Source: Gammaproteobacteria bacterium (GTDB lineage Bacteria > Pseudomonadota > Gammaproteobacteria > GRL18). Taken from it: DNA of 64,000 nt. The stretch's first letter is position 1. Each line of letters begins with the position of its first letter. Positions 17,935-26,610 of this stretch are shown one piece after another. The notes under the pieces are model-generated. The model did no database searches. It was given only the letters and a program-made list of their open reading frames with translations, and was not told the DNA's origin. The translations under genes and the position numbers were made by a program. The DNA lies in assembly GCA_016744375.1 (NCBI GenBank), contig JADGEM010000010.1, positions 1 to 64,000 of the forward strand, read 5' to 3'.

Positions 17935-18432
17935 AATGTCCTCCTTGTCGCTATTTACCCAGTTGACATGACACTTAAAGAGAATTCATAGCCTTATGCG
18001 TCAGTATGAATAAATAACCATGTAGAAAATATGGTTATAAAACAATGATTTATGATACATTTAAAAATAATTTAGTCCAAAAGTCAACTTTTTATTGATC
18101 TAGATCAATAATTTTTTTGCTGCTTTTCTTGTAAGCACTCAAAGCCCTACCCAGAAATATGGACCATTTTTTATTAGATGAAATTTTTTAATAGCTGAAG
18201 GCTCTTAAATAAATTAATGCACAAATAATCCCGAATCTTCAAAGTTATCGATATGTGTATGGCTTAGTTTAGGTAAAAATGAGAGAAAAATTTGATTTCT
18301 TAAAAAAAATGGGGTTATTCAATGCATTATTGGCAAATACCTATATAATTGAAATGTCATGACAAAAAAGGATTCGTCATATTCCATTTTAAGTTTTACA
18401 GGCTTAACACTAAAAATAATAAAGTGGTTCCC
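17935..18432. other. Divergent intergenic region between dsrA and sigma-54 activator
   Basis: About 500 AT-rich bases with the FNR-type palindrome and one solitary copy of the dispersed repeat core (TAGCTGAAGGCTC at 18192-18204). I find no convincing -24/-12 sigma-54 promoter on either strand. Confidence 0.5.
18092..18111. promoter_or_regulatory. Perfect FNR/Anr-type palindrome upstream of dsrA
   Basis: The core TTGATCTAGATCAA (18095-18108) matches the FNR consensus TTGAT-N4-ATCAA exactly, and the palindrome extends to 20 bp. It lies about 160 bp before dsrA and about 320 bp before the divergent sigma-54 activator gene. That placement would allow oxygen- or NO-responsive control of either gene. 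Binding is inferred from the consensus only. Confidence 0.65.
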
Positions 18433-19914
18433 ATGAAAAACTCTTACCCTGACCATCAGAATTTAGAAAACAGTATACGACTCAAAAAAAATGATATTTC
18501 TAAGCCTTCCTGTGATGATTTAATTAATATTTTTAATGATCCTTTTGTCATCATTGATCGTCATTACCAGATAGTGGCTTCTAATAAGGCTTATCGAAGT
18601 TCATTTCATACTAAGAATAATATCACTGGGAAGTTTTGTTATGAAATATCCCATAACTATGATTCACCCTGTAGTCAGCATGGTGAGCATTGCCCGCTGG
18701 AAACCGTCATGCGCACGGGAAAATCAACCAGTGTCCTGCATATACACAAACATGGTGATGATGAAGAACAAGTTCAGATCAGTGCCAGTCCGATTCACAA
18801 TGATCAGGGTGAAATCCATTATATGGGTGAAACCATGATCACTATCCCGCATGAAGAAAAAGATCCGCAATTGCTGGTGGGTCGAACACCAGCTATTTTG
18901 CGTTTGATCAATATTCTGCATCGTGTTGCCCCAACTCTTTCAACGGTCTTCATCGAAGGTGAAAGCGGCGTCGGTAAGGATTGTGTCGCTAATTATATTC
19001 ACCATTATTCCAAACGCCATAAAAAACCAATGATTGTTGTGGACTGTGGGGCTATTGGTGAAACTCTGATTGAGAGTGAATTATTTGGCTATGAAAAGGG
19101 CGCTTTTACCGGGGCTCTCAAACAAAAAATTGGTCTAATTGAATCAGCTAACGGCAGTACTCTATTCATTGATGAAATCGGTGAACTATCTTTAGACCTC
19201 CAGACAAAACTGCTTCGAGTACTGGAAGGCGGCATGATAAGACGGATTGGCGGAACTCACTATTTTGATGTTGATGTCCGTATCATTGCCGCAACTAATC
19301 AGAATGTTAAGAAAATGGTCAGTGAAGGAACCTTCCGCCAGGATCTTTACTATCGCCTGGCCACCTTTCCTGTCCATGTCCCCCCTCTAAGAGAACGTAA
19401 GGCAGATATTCCGGCAATCGCTGAACATTTTTTACAAAAAATGGAGGATGGCGCTCAACACATTCCTCTTCCATCTGACATTATTGATATCCTTTCATCC
19501 TACGATTTTCCTGGTAATATCAGGGAACTACGAAATATTATGGAGCGCGCAGTGATTCTTTCAGCAGGTGAAGTCATTACTGAAGAGCATTTAACCATCG
19601 ATAAAAATTTACATCATATACCAACAAACGGTTTTGATGATGCAGGCGTTGAAGATTTTCCAAAACATTTTTACAATGCAGCACCCGGACACATGGGCAA
19701 ATATTCTTCCCCGCCTCAAGCACGATCAACCTCAAATCCCAGTTCAGGAAAATTACGAAAACCTGATTTAGCAACAGTAAAACAAACCCTCAAACGTCAC
19801 AATGGGCACCGCCTGTCTGCAGCTCAGGAACTGGGAATCAGTGAAAGAACCTTGTATCGATATTTACAAAAAATTAGTAAGATGGAACAGGAGTCAGGAG
19901 TCTTCAACGAATAG
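18433..19914 (+). CDS. PAS-containing sigma-54-dependent activator
   Basis: A 493-residue enhancer-binding protein. An N-terminal PAS domain (about 30-125; FNDPFVIIDRHYQIVASNKA) contains a Cys-rich segment (CYEISH, CSQHGEHCP) that might bind a metal or cofactor. A sigma-54 AAA+ domain follows with Walker A GESGVGKD, the sigma-54 contact loop GAFTGA and RERKADIPAIA. The C-terminus is a Fis-type helix-turn-helix (HRLSAAQELGISERTLYRYL). ATG at 18433 is preferred to an upstream TTG at 18349. It is divergent from dsrA and may regulate it. The stop codon lies inside the first unit of an 18-bp tandem repeat. Confidence 0.93.
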   Translation: MKNSYPDHQNLENSIRLKKNDISKPSCDDLINIFNDPFVIIDRHYQIVASNKAYRSSFHTKNNITGKFCYEISHNYDSPCSQHGEHCPLETVMRTGKSTSVLHIHKHGDDEEQVQISASPIHNDQGEIHYMGETMITIPHEEKDPQLLVGRTPAILRLINILHRVAPTLSTVFIEGESGVGKDCVANYIHHYSKRHKKPMIVVDCGAIGETLIESELFGYEKGAFTGALKQKIGLIESANGSTLFIDEIGELSLDLQTKLLRVLEGGMIRRIGGTHYFDVDVRIIAATNQNVKKMVSEGTFRQDLYYRLATFPVHVPPLRERKADIPAIAEHFLQKMEDGAQHIPLPSDIIDILSSYDFPGNIRELRNIMERAVILSAGEVITEEHLTIDKNLHHIPTNGFDDAGVEDFPKHFYNAAPGHMGKYSSPPQARSTSNPSSGKLRKPDLATVKQTLKRHNGHRLSAAQELGISERTLYRYLQKISKMEQESGVFNE

Positions 19915-19990
19915 GAAGCATTCAACAAATAGAGAGCCTTCAGCTAATAGGAAGCCTTTAGCTAATAAAGAGCTTTCAACCAATAAAAGC
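19901..19990 (+). repeat. 18-bp tandem repeat, five degenerate units
   Basis: Five units of 18 bp run from 19901 to 19990, around a consensus close to CCTTCAGCTAATAGGAAG. The first unit covers the stop codon of the sigma-54 activator gene. The same core (GAGCCTTCAGCTA) is found at 34462-34474 in another five-unit array and singly at 18192 and 32821. One other frame of this array is open and would encode hexapeptide repeats, but without sign of being a gene. Confidence 0.85.
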
Positions 19991-20298
19991 CAGCAGGCAA
20001 AAAAAAAGCCCAACCAAAACCTTAATACTAAGGGCGGTTGAGCAATCCTGACAACATAAAAATGTTAAAATCCTGAAAAAAAACTAAATTAGCTCAGATT
20101 CAGGTTATCGACAAAAACGAAATTAAGAGCTATAACTCAGACACATTCCGTTCATATCCTATATAGCATAGTCCATGCCAGTTGCCACAAATACAGATAA
20201 CCTATTGATTTGTCATGGTTTTATAGCGGCAACAACAATACATACAGAAATAAATCATTAAAATTCGTCATGACAAAAGGAAGAGATAATTTTTTTGA

Positions 20299-20376
20299 CA
20301 TGTCACTGTCATGTCACTGTCATGTCACTGTCATGTCACTGTCATGTCACTGTCATGTCACTGTCATGTCATGTCA
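20299..20376. repeat. 11-bp tandem repeat, six perfect units plus partial copies
   Basis: Six exact copies of CATGTCACTGT lie at 20299-20364, followed by partial CATGTCATGTCA. The period is close to one helical turn, so the TGTCA motifs sit on one face of the DNA. It is noncoding and has no spacers, so it is not a CRISPR array. Confidence 0.95.
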
Positions 20377-20419
20377 GGTATGAAAAAAGAAAAAGAAAGG
20401 AAAAGAGTTAATTAAAAAG

Positions 20420-20450
20420 GTACGGCAAAACGGAGGGTCGTTTGCCGTAC
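20420..20450. other. Hairpin with GGAGGG loop
   Basis: The arms GTACGGCAAA and TTTGCCGTAC pair perfectly. The stem can extend by CG/CG with one bulged A, leaving the loop GAGGGT next to an ACGGA. No T-run follows on either strand, so it is not a standard terminator. An exposed ANGGA would suit CsrA/RsmA binding, but that is speculative. Confidence 0.5.
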
Positions 20451-20674
20451 AAGAGCTTACACCGACAAAGAGAGAAAATCACTATTAACACAATAAAATG
20501 TTATTTGTCATTCACTCTTTTTTGTTTGCACTATAGCTATTGCAACCCTTGTGCCAATAATTCATTATATAATGAAAAGCAAATAGACAAAATGTAAGTG
20601 ATTGTTTTTTATAAGAAATGATTTATTAAAGAAAATTTTTGATCTAATTTTATTATAGATTCTAAAGAGAAGAG

Positions 20675-20709
20675 TGCCATAATTGACATTGTTTTTGTCA
20701 ATTATGGCA
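20675..20709. other. Perfect 14-bp inverted repeat
   Basis: TGCCATAATTGACA and its exact complement are separated by 7 nt. It lies 66 bp past the end of the minus-strand ZnuA-like gene. It could end that transcript, although no good T-run follows on the minus strand (CTCTTCTCTTT only). A protein-binding site is the alternative. Confidence 0.6.
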
Positions 20710-20775
20710 AAAAATCGATATCCTGACTCAGAAGGCTGCCGCAGGCGGGCTCCCCATGCCCTCTGAAATGGTGCA

Positions 20776-21606
20776 TCAGTTCACTATTATTTTTGTCCTA
20801 GAGCACTGCTCTAGCGTATGTAACAAAGAATACAATGCCTTCTCAGTGTATTCCAAATTAAAAGGAATGGCATCAAAGGAATGGCTTTGAATGCAGGTAA
20901 TAACTTCAGGCTGTGGCCTGGCATAACGATTTAATTCTTTTATTTGAGAAAAAGTCATATAGCGATTTTTTAGATAAGGATTAAAATGAGCAAAAAGCAG
21001 TTTTTGCTCCACTGAAAGCTGCTTAAAAAGCCGCAGCATTTTATTCTCAATTTTTTTCAATTGGTCTTTAAGTATTACCTCATTATCAAGATATTCCTCC
21101 TGGTGTTCAGGATCCATGACCACTAATCTGGGTGCAATATAGATAGCTAGCATTTTAAGCAGGCGTGGATCCATCCAAAAGCGCAAATCACTTTTTTCTT
21201 GCCGGTTGCTGGATAATATACGCCTGTTATTATTTTCTTTATCCAGTAAGGGGATATATTGTGACAATGTAATGGTTTTATGCTCCAGCTCATCACCTTG
21301 CTGCTTTAAATAATTATCCAACACCGGCTCAAAACCTCGCCCGGCACGAATAATAATATCCGCATTAGCAATTTGCTCTTTTTGCCAATTTGAGAGATCC
21401 TTGCTACGTTCATTAATATTCTGATAAATTATCTGAGGTTTAACTATGCCATGAGAAAGTGTGGCAACAAGTTCATAAAGTGGTTCAACACTGACGACAA
21501 TTTTGGGCTTTGAAGATGAAAGCAAAGAAGACTCCTGTATTGCCACTACAGGATTTATCATAATAATAAAAATAACAAATTTAAACACAATTTGTTTAAA
21601 ACTCAT
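20776..21606 (-). CDS. Periplasmic ZnuA-like binding protein lacking metal ligands
   Basis: An exported protein of about 276 residues. After a signal peptide it follows the fold of ABC metal-binding lipoproteins of the ZnuA/TroA type: KIVVSVEPLYELVATLS, then ADIIIRAGRGFEPVLDNYL, then RFWMDPRLLKMLAIYIA and the second lobe with ARPQPEVITC. The usual metal-binding histidines are not visible. The HxWLDP position is RFWMDP, and there is no His-rich loop. It may therefore bind something else or have lost transport. No permease or ATPase gene lies next to it. The start at 21606 is favoured by AAGGA seven bases upstream. Confidence 0.65.
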   Translation of the reverse strand: MSFKQIVFKFVIFIIMINPVVAIQESSLLSSSKPKIVVSVEPLYELVATLSHGIVKPQIIYQNINERSKDLSNWQKEQIANADIIIRAGRGFEPVLDNYLKQQGDELEHKTITLSQYIPLLDKENNNRRILSSNRQEKSDLRFWMDPRLLKMLAIYIAPRLVVMDPEHQEEYLDNEVILKDQLKKIENKMLRLFKQLSVEQKLLFAHFNPYLKNRYMTFSQIKELNRYARPQPEVITCIQSHSFDAIPFNLEYTEKALYSLLHTLEQCSRTKIIVN

Positions 21607-21756
21607 CTGGAATTCCTTATTTGAATTCAATGTCTTAGTGTACAAAGGTGAATATAAAATATCGCAATATAATAACAGAGCTTTAACTTAAAATATTTAT
21701 TGCTTCATTATATTAAGTCAGTACAATAAAATTTTTCACCAATTGGGGCAGAAGTA

Positions 21757-21951
21757 ATGACATTGGATAGAGCAAGAGAACTCATTCTTATCCAGGTTGA
21801 CATGGGTGGTGGTTATAATCGAAATTCAGTCCGAGTGCTGCTGGCAGAAGTCAGCCGTGAGCATGGACAAGCCGCTGTGGATCAATTAATTCGAGAATTT
21901 TCTCTGAACGATAAATTCGGCTTACAGCCTGGGCAGCCAATTCAAACTTAA
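21757..21951 (+). CDS. Conserved small hypothetical protein
   Basis: A 64-residue soluble protein: acidic/basic helices with DMGGGYNRNSVRVLLAEV and ending FGLQPGQPIQT. A ribosome site (GGGGCAG) is seen a few bases before the ATG. I do not recognise a characterised family. It ends 4 bases into the end of the convergent response regulator gene, so the two stops overlap. Confidence 0.65.
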   Translation: MTLDRARELILIQVDMGGGYNRNSVRVLLAEVSREHGQAAVDQLIREFSLNDKFGLQPGQPIQT

Positions 21952-22691
21952 GACTTCATTAATTTTCTCACACTGGGAAGATGACGCCTACTCACCTCAA
22001 ATCCCTCTGGAAGTTTTTTTAGTTTAAGTAAAATTCGACCATCATCCTTTTTTTCTAATGCTTCTATTTTATCTTTTCGGATAAGAGCATTTCGGTGAAT
22101 GCGCATAAAAACACTTGAAAATTCCTCCTCCAGAGACTTGAGAGTATCTTCAATAATAGTCTCGGCCATTTCCCCGTCCTTATTATATTGAATACTGATA
22201 TATTTATGATCAGCCAGAAAACAACAAATATCTTTCACGGGGATAAGAAGTATTGTTCCTCTGATTTGAGTACTGATATGCGTACGGTGGGCAGTTTCTG
22301 GATTTTGCTGACCTAATTGCTCCAACTGAAGTTTATTGAGTTTACTGCAATGACCCAGAGCTTTTTCCAGTCGCTCTTTGCGTATTGGTTTAAGCAAGTA
22401 GTCAACAGCCTGGGATTCGAATGCCTGCAAAGCATATTCATCATAAGCTGTAGTAAATATAATCGCCGGTGGGTTTTCAATTGTCATCAGATGCTGTGCT
22501 GCTTCCAGCCCCCCCATACCCGGCATACGAATATCCATCAACACAACATCCGGCTCCTCTTCATTAACCTGCTCAATAGTTTCCAGTCCATTACTTGCTT
22601 CTACTTGTTGATAATCAGGATTAATCTCTTTAAGCAAATAGGCTATTCGATCTCGAGCCAGAGATTCATCATCGGCAATAAGAATTTTCAT
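21948..22691 (-). CDS. algR: LytTR response regulator, AlgR-like
   Basis: A 247-residue DNA-binding response regulator. The receiver domain (1-120) has DDE near the N-terminus, the phospho-acceptor Asp in VVLMDIRMPG and the conserved Lys in LLKPIRKERL. A LytTR domain follows (about 140-245; DHKYISIQYN, FMRIHRNALIRKDKIEAL). It follows the AlgZ-like kinase gene by 12 bp, and the pair stands beside argH, as in Pseudomonas, where AlgR controls alginate and type IV pili. The symbol rests on this synteny; targets here are unknown. Confidence 0.88.
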   Translation of the reverse strand: MKILIADDESLARDRIAYLLKEINPDYQQVEASNGLETIEQVNEEEPDVVLMDIRMPGMGGLEAAQHLMTIENPPAIIFTTAYDEYALQAFESQAVDYLLKPIRKERLEKALGHCSKLNKLQLEQLGQQNPETAHRTHISTQIRGTILLIPVKDICCFLADHKYISIQYNKDGEMAETIIEDTLKSLEEEFSSVFMRIHRNALIRKDKIEALEKKDDGRILLKLKKLPEGFEVSRRHLPSVRKLMKS

Positions 22692-22698
22692 CGTTTTA

Positions 22699-22719
22699 AT
22701 CTTTCATCTTTCATCTTTC
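22699..22719. repeat. Heptamer repeat at the kinase stop codon
   Basis: Three exact copies of ATCTTTC (GAAAGAT on the coding strand) span the end of the algZ-like gene and the gap to algR. Loss or gain of one unit would change the last codons of the kinase or its spacing to the regulator. Confidence 0.8.
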
Positions 22720-23801
22720 GTTAGATAGGGCATGGCCACTATAGCAAAATAAACATCATTTTTTTCGTGACAAACAATTGATGCTTTACCATGATAATGA
22801 GCCTTCAGTCTTTCCTCTATATTAGCCAATGCCATTTTATTGCCTTGCCGATGAATCAAGTTTTTACTATTAGTATTCTCAACCGTAATGATAAGCTGGT
22901 TGTGATTAAATTCCCCCATCACGGCAATACGACCCCCATCAATTTCCGGCTCAATACCATGGAAAATTGCATTTTCAAGTAAGGGTTGAAGAATCAAAGC
23001 AGGCACCAGCGCATCATCTGGTATATTACTAATTTTCCATTCAATTTTTAAGCGTTCACCCAGGCGCTGCTTTTCAATATCAATATAATGTTCACAGAGA
23101 GTCAATTCACGTGACCAGATAATCATTTCATGATCTTCTCTAAACAACATGCGAAACAGCTCAGCTAAATCCTCTGTCATGCGTTCCGCCACTTCAGGCC
23201 GTGTCCTTGTCAGACTGGCAATCGAATTCATACTATTAAAAAGAAAATGGGGCCGAATTCTGGCTTGTAACAACTGTAGTTTTGTACAGCTTTCAGCCTG
23301 TACTTTCATACGCCATTGATGCTGAACATAAAAATAGCGCAATGCCAGAGCACTGATAATGCCGCCAATTAATAAATTATGAAGCAGGAATTCCCAATGT
23401 GAAGCAAATGAAATGGCCTCAAAAAGGTAGTATTGTTCAACAATATAAAATGTCAGCTCAGAAAGAACAACAATAATTAATAGAATAATAAGATAACTAC
23501 TGATCGCAACAAATCGATTTGAATAATGTTTAAAAATAGGCCGTAATACACATAAAGCACTACTGCACATCAAACCATTCCATTGAACAAAAAGAGAAAG
23601 AATGGCTAAGTCATCCCATCGTTGTTTGTCCATCCTCAGTGGTGATATCGTCAGGACAATAGCAAGTAACTCACCAATCACCACCACGGCAAAAACCATC
23701 TTCAGTGCACAAAAATCTGGAATGAACAGAGAATTCTGTTCAGGGTCATTTTTGATCTTATTGGCTTTATTCAGCCTTGGATAGTCTGTAATTTTTGGCA
23801 T
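22704..23801 (-). CDS. algZ: LytS-family sensor histidine kinase, AlgZ/FimS-like
   Basis: A 365-residue inner-membrane kinase. About four hydrophobic segments occupy residues 35-160. The His_kinase domain has the phospho-acceptor in RIRPHFLFNSMNSIA (about 195), and a HATPase-like C-terminus has ALILQPLLENAIFHG. This H-box and the lack of a typical HisKA helix are characteristic of the LytS/AlgZ class that partners LytTR regulators. Its regulator follows directly, and argH is divergent. Confidence 0.88.
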   Translation of the reverse strand: MPKITDYPRLNKANKIKNDPEQNSLFIPDFCALKMVFAVVVIGELLAIVLTISPLRMDKQRWDDLAILSLFVQWNGLMCSSALCVLRPIFKHYSNRFVAISSYLIILLIIVVLSELTFYIVEQYYLFEAISFASHWEFLLHNLLIGGIISALALRYFYVQHQWRMKVQAESCTKLQLLQARIRPHFLFNSMNSIASLTRTRPEVAERMTEDLAELFRMLFREDHEMIIWSRELTLCEHYIDIEKQRLGERLKIEWKISNIPDDALVPALILQPLLENAIFHGIEPEIDGGRIAVMGEFNHNQLIITVENTNSKNLIHRQGNKMALANIEERLKAHYHGKASIVCHEKNDVYFAIVAMPYLTKDER

Positions 23802-24035
23802 TCCAGTCCGTTAATATTCATAATTTCAGCTTCTGATAAACCTCATTCAATACAATTGCCATTAATATTGAGCCTGATTTTGTGACAGATATAAAGAATA
23901 TTTAATAAGTATCTTAGTATACGCACCATAAAAAATCTGTGAAAAGAAACTATAAATTAATGATTTTATGATTATTTGATTGATTTTCAGTTTATAATAG
24001 TTGTTTTTTTAATGCCCAGGGATCAATAAATCACT

Positions 24036-25472
24036 ATGTCTAATACAACGCCTGATGCAACTCACAACACCCAAAATACAGCACAGCAAGCAGAAAAACC
24101 CTGGAATGGCCGCTTTACTGAGCCAACAGATGCTTTTGTGGAAGCATTTACTGCTTCGGTTACTTTTGATCAGCGTATGTATCAACAAGACATTGCCGGT
24201 TCTGTCGCCCATGCAAAAATGCTGGCACATATCGGGGTGCTCAGCAATAGTGAAAAAGTTCAAATTATTGATGGCCTGACACAAATAAAAGCCACCATTG
24301 AAGCAGGAGAGTTTAACTGGTCGATTACACTTGAAGATGTTCATATGAACATTGAAGCTGCATTAACTGATTTGATCGGTGTTACAGGTAAAAAATTACA
24401 CACCGGCCGCTCCAGAAATGATCAGGTCGCCACAGACATTCGTCTTTATTTGCGCGATGAGATTGATCTGATTGTCAGTGAGCTAAAGCGGCTTCAAAAG
24501 GCACTTATTGAGCTGGCAGAACAGGAAGCAGATACCATTATGCCCGGCTTTACTCACCTGCAAACTGCTCAGCCCGTTACCTTTGGTCACCACATGCTGG
24601 CATGGTTTGAAAACCTGGAGCGTGACCGAAGCCGTTTTATTGATTGCCGCAAGCGTGTCAATATCATGCCGCTGGGTGCTGCAGCTCTGGCAGGAACAAC
24701 TTACCCCATTGATCGCAAATTTACTGCTCAGGAACTGGGTTTTGAAGGTATTTGTGAAAATTCACTCGATGCTGTCAGTGACCGTGACTTTGCCATTGAA
24801 TTAACCGCAAATGCAGCTTTACTTATGACCCATTTATCCCGTTTTTCTGAAGAACTCATCTTATGGGCCTCTGCACAGTTTAATTTTATTGAGCTCAGCG
24901 ACAGCTTCTGCACCGGCTCATCCATTATGCCGCAGAAGAAAAATCCGGATGTCCCGGAGCTGGTGCGTGGAAAAACAGGCCGGGTCAATGGTCATCTTAT
25001 TAGTCTTCTTACACTAATGAAGGGGCAGCCTCTGGCCTATAACAAGGATAATCAGGAAGACAAAGAACCCTTATTTGACACAGTTGATACCCTGAAAGGT
25101 TCACTGAAAGTTTATGCCGATATGATGCAGCATGTCACAGTCAATAAAGAATCAATGCGTGAAGCAGCTATTCGTGGTTTTTCAACAGCTACAGACCTGG
25201 CCGATTATTTAGTTCGTGCCGGCGTACCTTTTCGTGATGCTCATGAAGTGGTCGGTAAGGCTGTTCGCCTGGGTGTTGACAGCCATCGGGATTTGGCAGA
25301 AATATCGCTACAGGAGCTGCAACAGTTTTCAGACAAGATTCAGAGTGATGTTTTTGACGTCCTGACTCTTGAAGGCTCGGTTTCAGCTCGAAACCATCTT
25401 GGCGGCACCGCACCTGATCAGGTACGTGCTGCGGTCAAACGTGCCAGAGAAAGAGTTGAAAAGAAGCCATAA
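24036..25472 (+). CDS. argH: Argininosuccinate lyase
   Basis: Splits argininosuccinate into arginine and fumarate, the last step of arginine synthesis. The 478-residue length fits. Clear motifs are [12 protein letters not shown], the HTxAQP-like [16 protein letters not shown] and the fumarase-superfamily signature [12 protein letters not shown] with the catalytic serine loop. The N-terminus has a short Gln/Thr-rich extension before [14 protein letters not shown]. It is transcribed divergently from algZ-algR. Confidence 0.98.
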   Translation: MSNTTPDATHNTQNTAQQAEKPWNGRFTEPTDAFVEAFTASVTFDQRMYQQDIAGSVAHAKMLAHIGVLSNSEKVQIIDGLTQIKATIEAGEFNWSITLEDVHMNIEAALTDLIGVTGKKLHTGRSRNDQVATDIRLYLRDEIDLIVSELKRLQKALIELAEQEADTIMPGFTHLQTAQPVTFGHHMLAWFENLERDRSRFIDCRKRVNIMPLGAAALAGTTYPIDRKFTAQELGFEGICENSLDAVSDRDFAIELTANAALLMTHLSRFSEELILWASAQFNFIELSDSFCTGSSIMPQKKNPDVPELVRGKTGRVNGHLISLLTLMKGQPLAYNKDNQEDKEPLFDTVDTLKGSLKVYADMMQHVTVNKESMREAAIRGFSTATDLADYLVRAGVPFRDAHEVVGKAVRLGVDSHRDLAEISLQELQQFSDKIQSDVFDVLTLEGSVSARNHLGGTAPDQVRAAVKRARERVEKKP

Positions 25473-25533
25473 GCCCCTTACAGAGACTCCTGGGAGCACG
25501 GGTAGCTCGCCAATGATGACTAATGATTCCCTT

Positions 25534-26373
25534 TTAAACCGTTTCTGAATTCAGTTCATTAATTGCCCGCTCAACAAACATTGACACATCATCACCTTTT
25601 TGCCACTGGCTCAGACCATAATGGATGTCTTTTACATCCATGGCAACATTTTGCAGACTATTATTCAATTTTTTAATCAATGTCTCAGCTGATTCATAAA
25701 CGGTTTCAGGCAATAGCAAAACAAAATCATAGTTTTCTAGGTGACCGACAATATCAGCCCAACGCATTTGATCTTTTAGTAATTGACTGATCATCAAACG
25801 CATTTGCTCTACCTTTTCACTGGCAGGGCTTTCCTGTTCTGCTGCATCTGACTGGTAATTAATATTCATCAGCACCAGAGATAAAGGATTATTGTAACGA
25901 CGACTTCTGGAGACTTCAGCACTTAATGTCTGAAACATGCTATGTTGATTGAGCATGCCGGTAACGGAATCATGTGACATTTTATGCGTCAGCGTACTTT
26001 CCAGTTGTAGAAGTTGTTTTTCTACCTGGACTTTTTTGCTGGCGTCAGCATAATAAAACACTGTAAGATCTTGATTTTCTGAATCAAATTGCTCACTGCT
26101 GAGTGTCATAACATCTTGCAGCTCTATCCATTTATCCAGAATACCAGCAAATATTTCAACTCGAACCGTAGCACTTAACACTTGTTTCAAACAAGGCTCT
26201 TTAAAATCATCACTGGATAGACCAATCAATTTCTCACGCTCAAAGCCTAAAAAGTCACAAAAGGACTGATTTAGCCAATAAATGTGCTGGTTAGCATCAA
26301 GTATGACAACAAAAGAAGGGCTATTTTCTAATAATTTAAGGCATACTGGTGAATTTATATTTGATACCGACAT
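25534..26373 (-). CDS. PAS protein with degenerate GGDEF domain
   Basis: About 279 residues: an N-terminal PAS domain (about 12-120; FVVILDANQHIYWLNQSFC) and a C-terminal domain with the GGDEF fold (about 135-275; HDSVTGMLNQHSMFQ). The GGDEF signature is replaced by GHLENYDF and the metal-binding residues are not conserved. It is therefore unlikely to make c-di-GMP and may be a regulatory or binding protein. ATG at 26373 is preferred over an in-frame TTG at 26397. It is divergent from cyaA. Confidence 0.8.
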   Translation of the reverse strand: MSVSNINSPVCLKLLENSPSFVVILDANQHIYWLNQSFCDFLGFEREKLIGLSSDDFKEPCLKQVLSATVRVEIFAGILDKWIELQDVMTLSSEQFDSENQDLTVFYYADASKKVQVEKQLLQLESTLTHKMSHDSVTGMLNQHSMFQTLSAEVSRSRRYNNPLSLVLMNINYQSDAAEQESPASEKVEQMRLMISQLLKDQMRWADIVGHLENYDFVLLLPETVYESAETLIKKLNNSLQNVAMDVKDIHYGLSQWQKGDDVSMFVERAINELNSETV

Positions 26374-26610
26374 AATGGTGACACCTGTTTTTAACAAAAA
26401 TCATAAACATTTAATAAAAGTATAGCACTTAACCACTGAATTTCTCTATTTTAGAACGCATATTTTGTTTCATTTCACAAAATAGAGGCTTTAACCGAAT
26501 CAAATCAGTTGAACCAGGGTTCTTAAGTGGTGATTATCAAATTTACTGCTATAATTTTACCAATTCATACAAAGATATCAGCCCATCTGTTCTAAAGATA
26601 AAGTATTTTT

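Larger units (their letters stand above)
20041..20775. other. Repeat-rich intergenic region
   Basis: About 735 bp without a convincing gene. It holds an 11-bp tandem repeat (20299-20376), a hairpin with a purine-rich loop (20420-20450) and a perfect 14-bp inverted repeat (20675-20709). Each is listed separately. Confidence 0.7.

Noticed and set aside
19802..20041. Open frame with hexapeptide repeats overlapping the sigma-54 activator's end
   Set aside because: It overlaps a well-supported gene in another frame, and its repeats follow from the 18-bp DNA repeat.
20299..20376. CRISPR array
   Set aside because: The 11-bp units are directly adjacent, with no spacers, and no cas genes are present.
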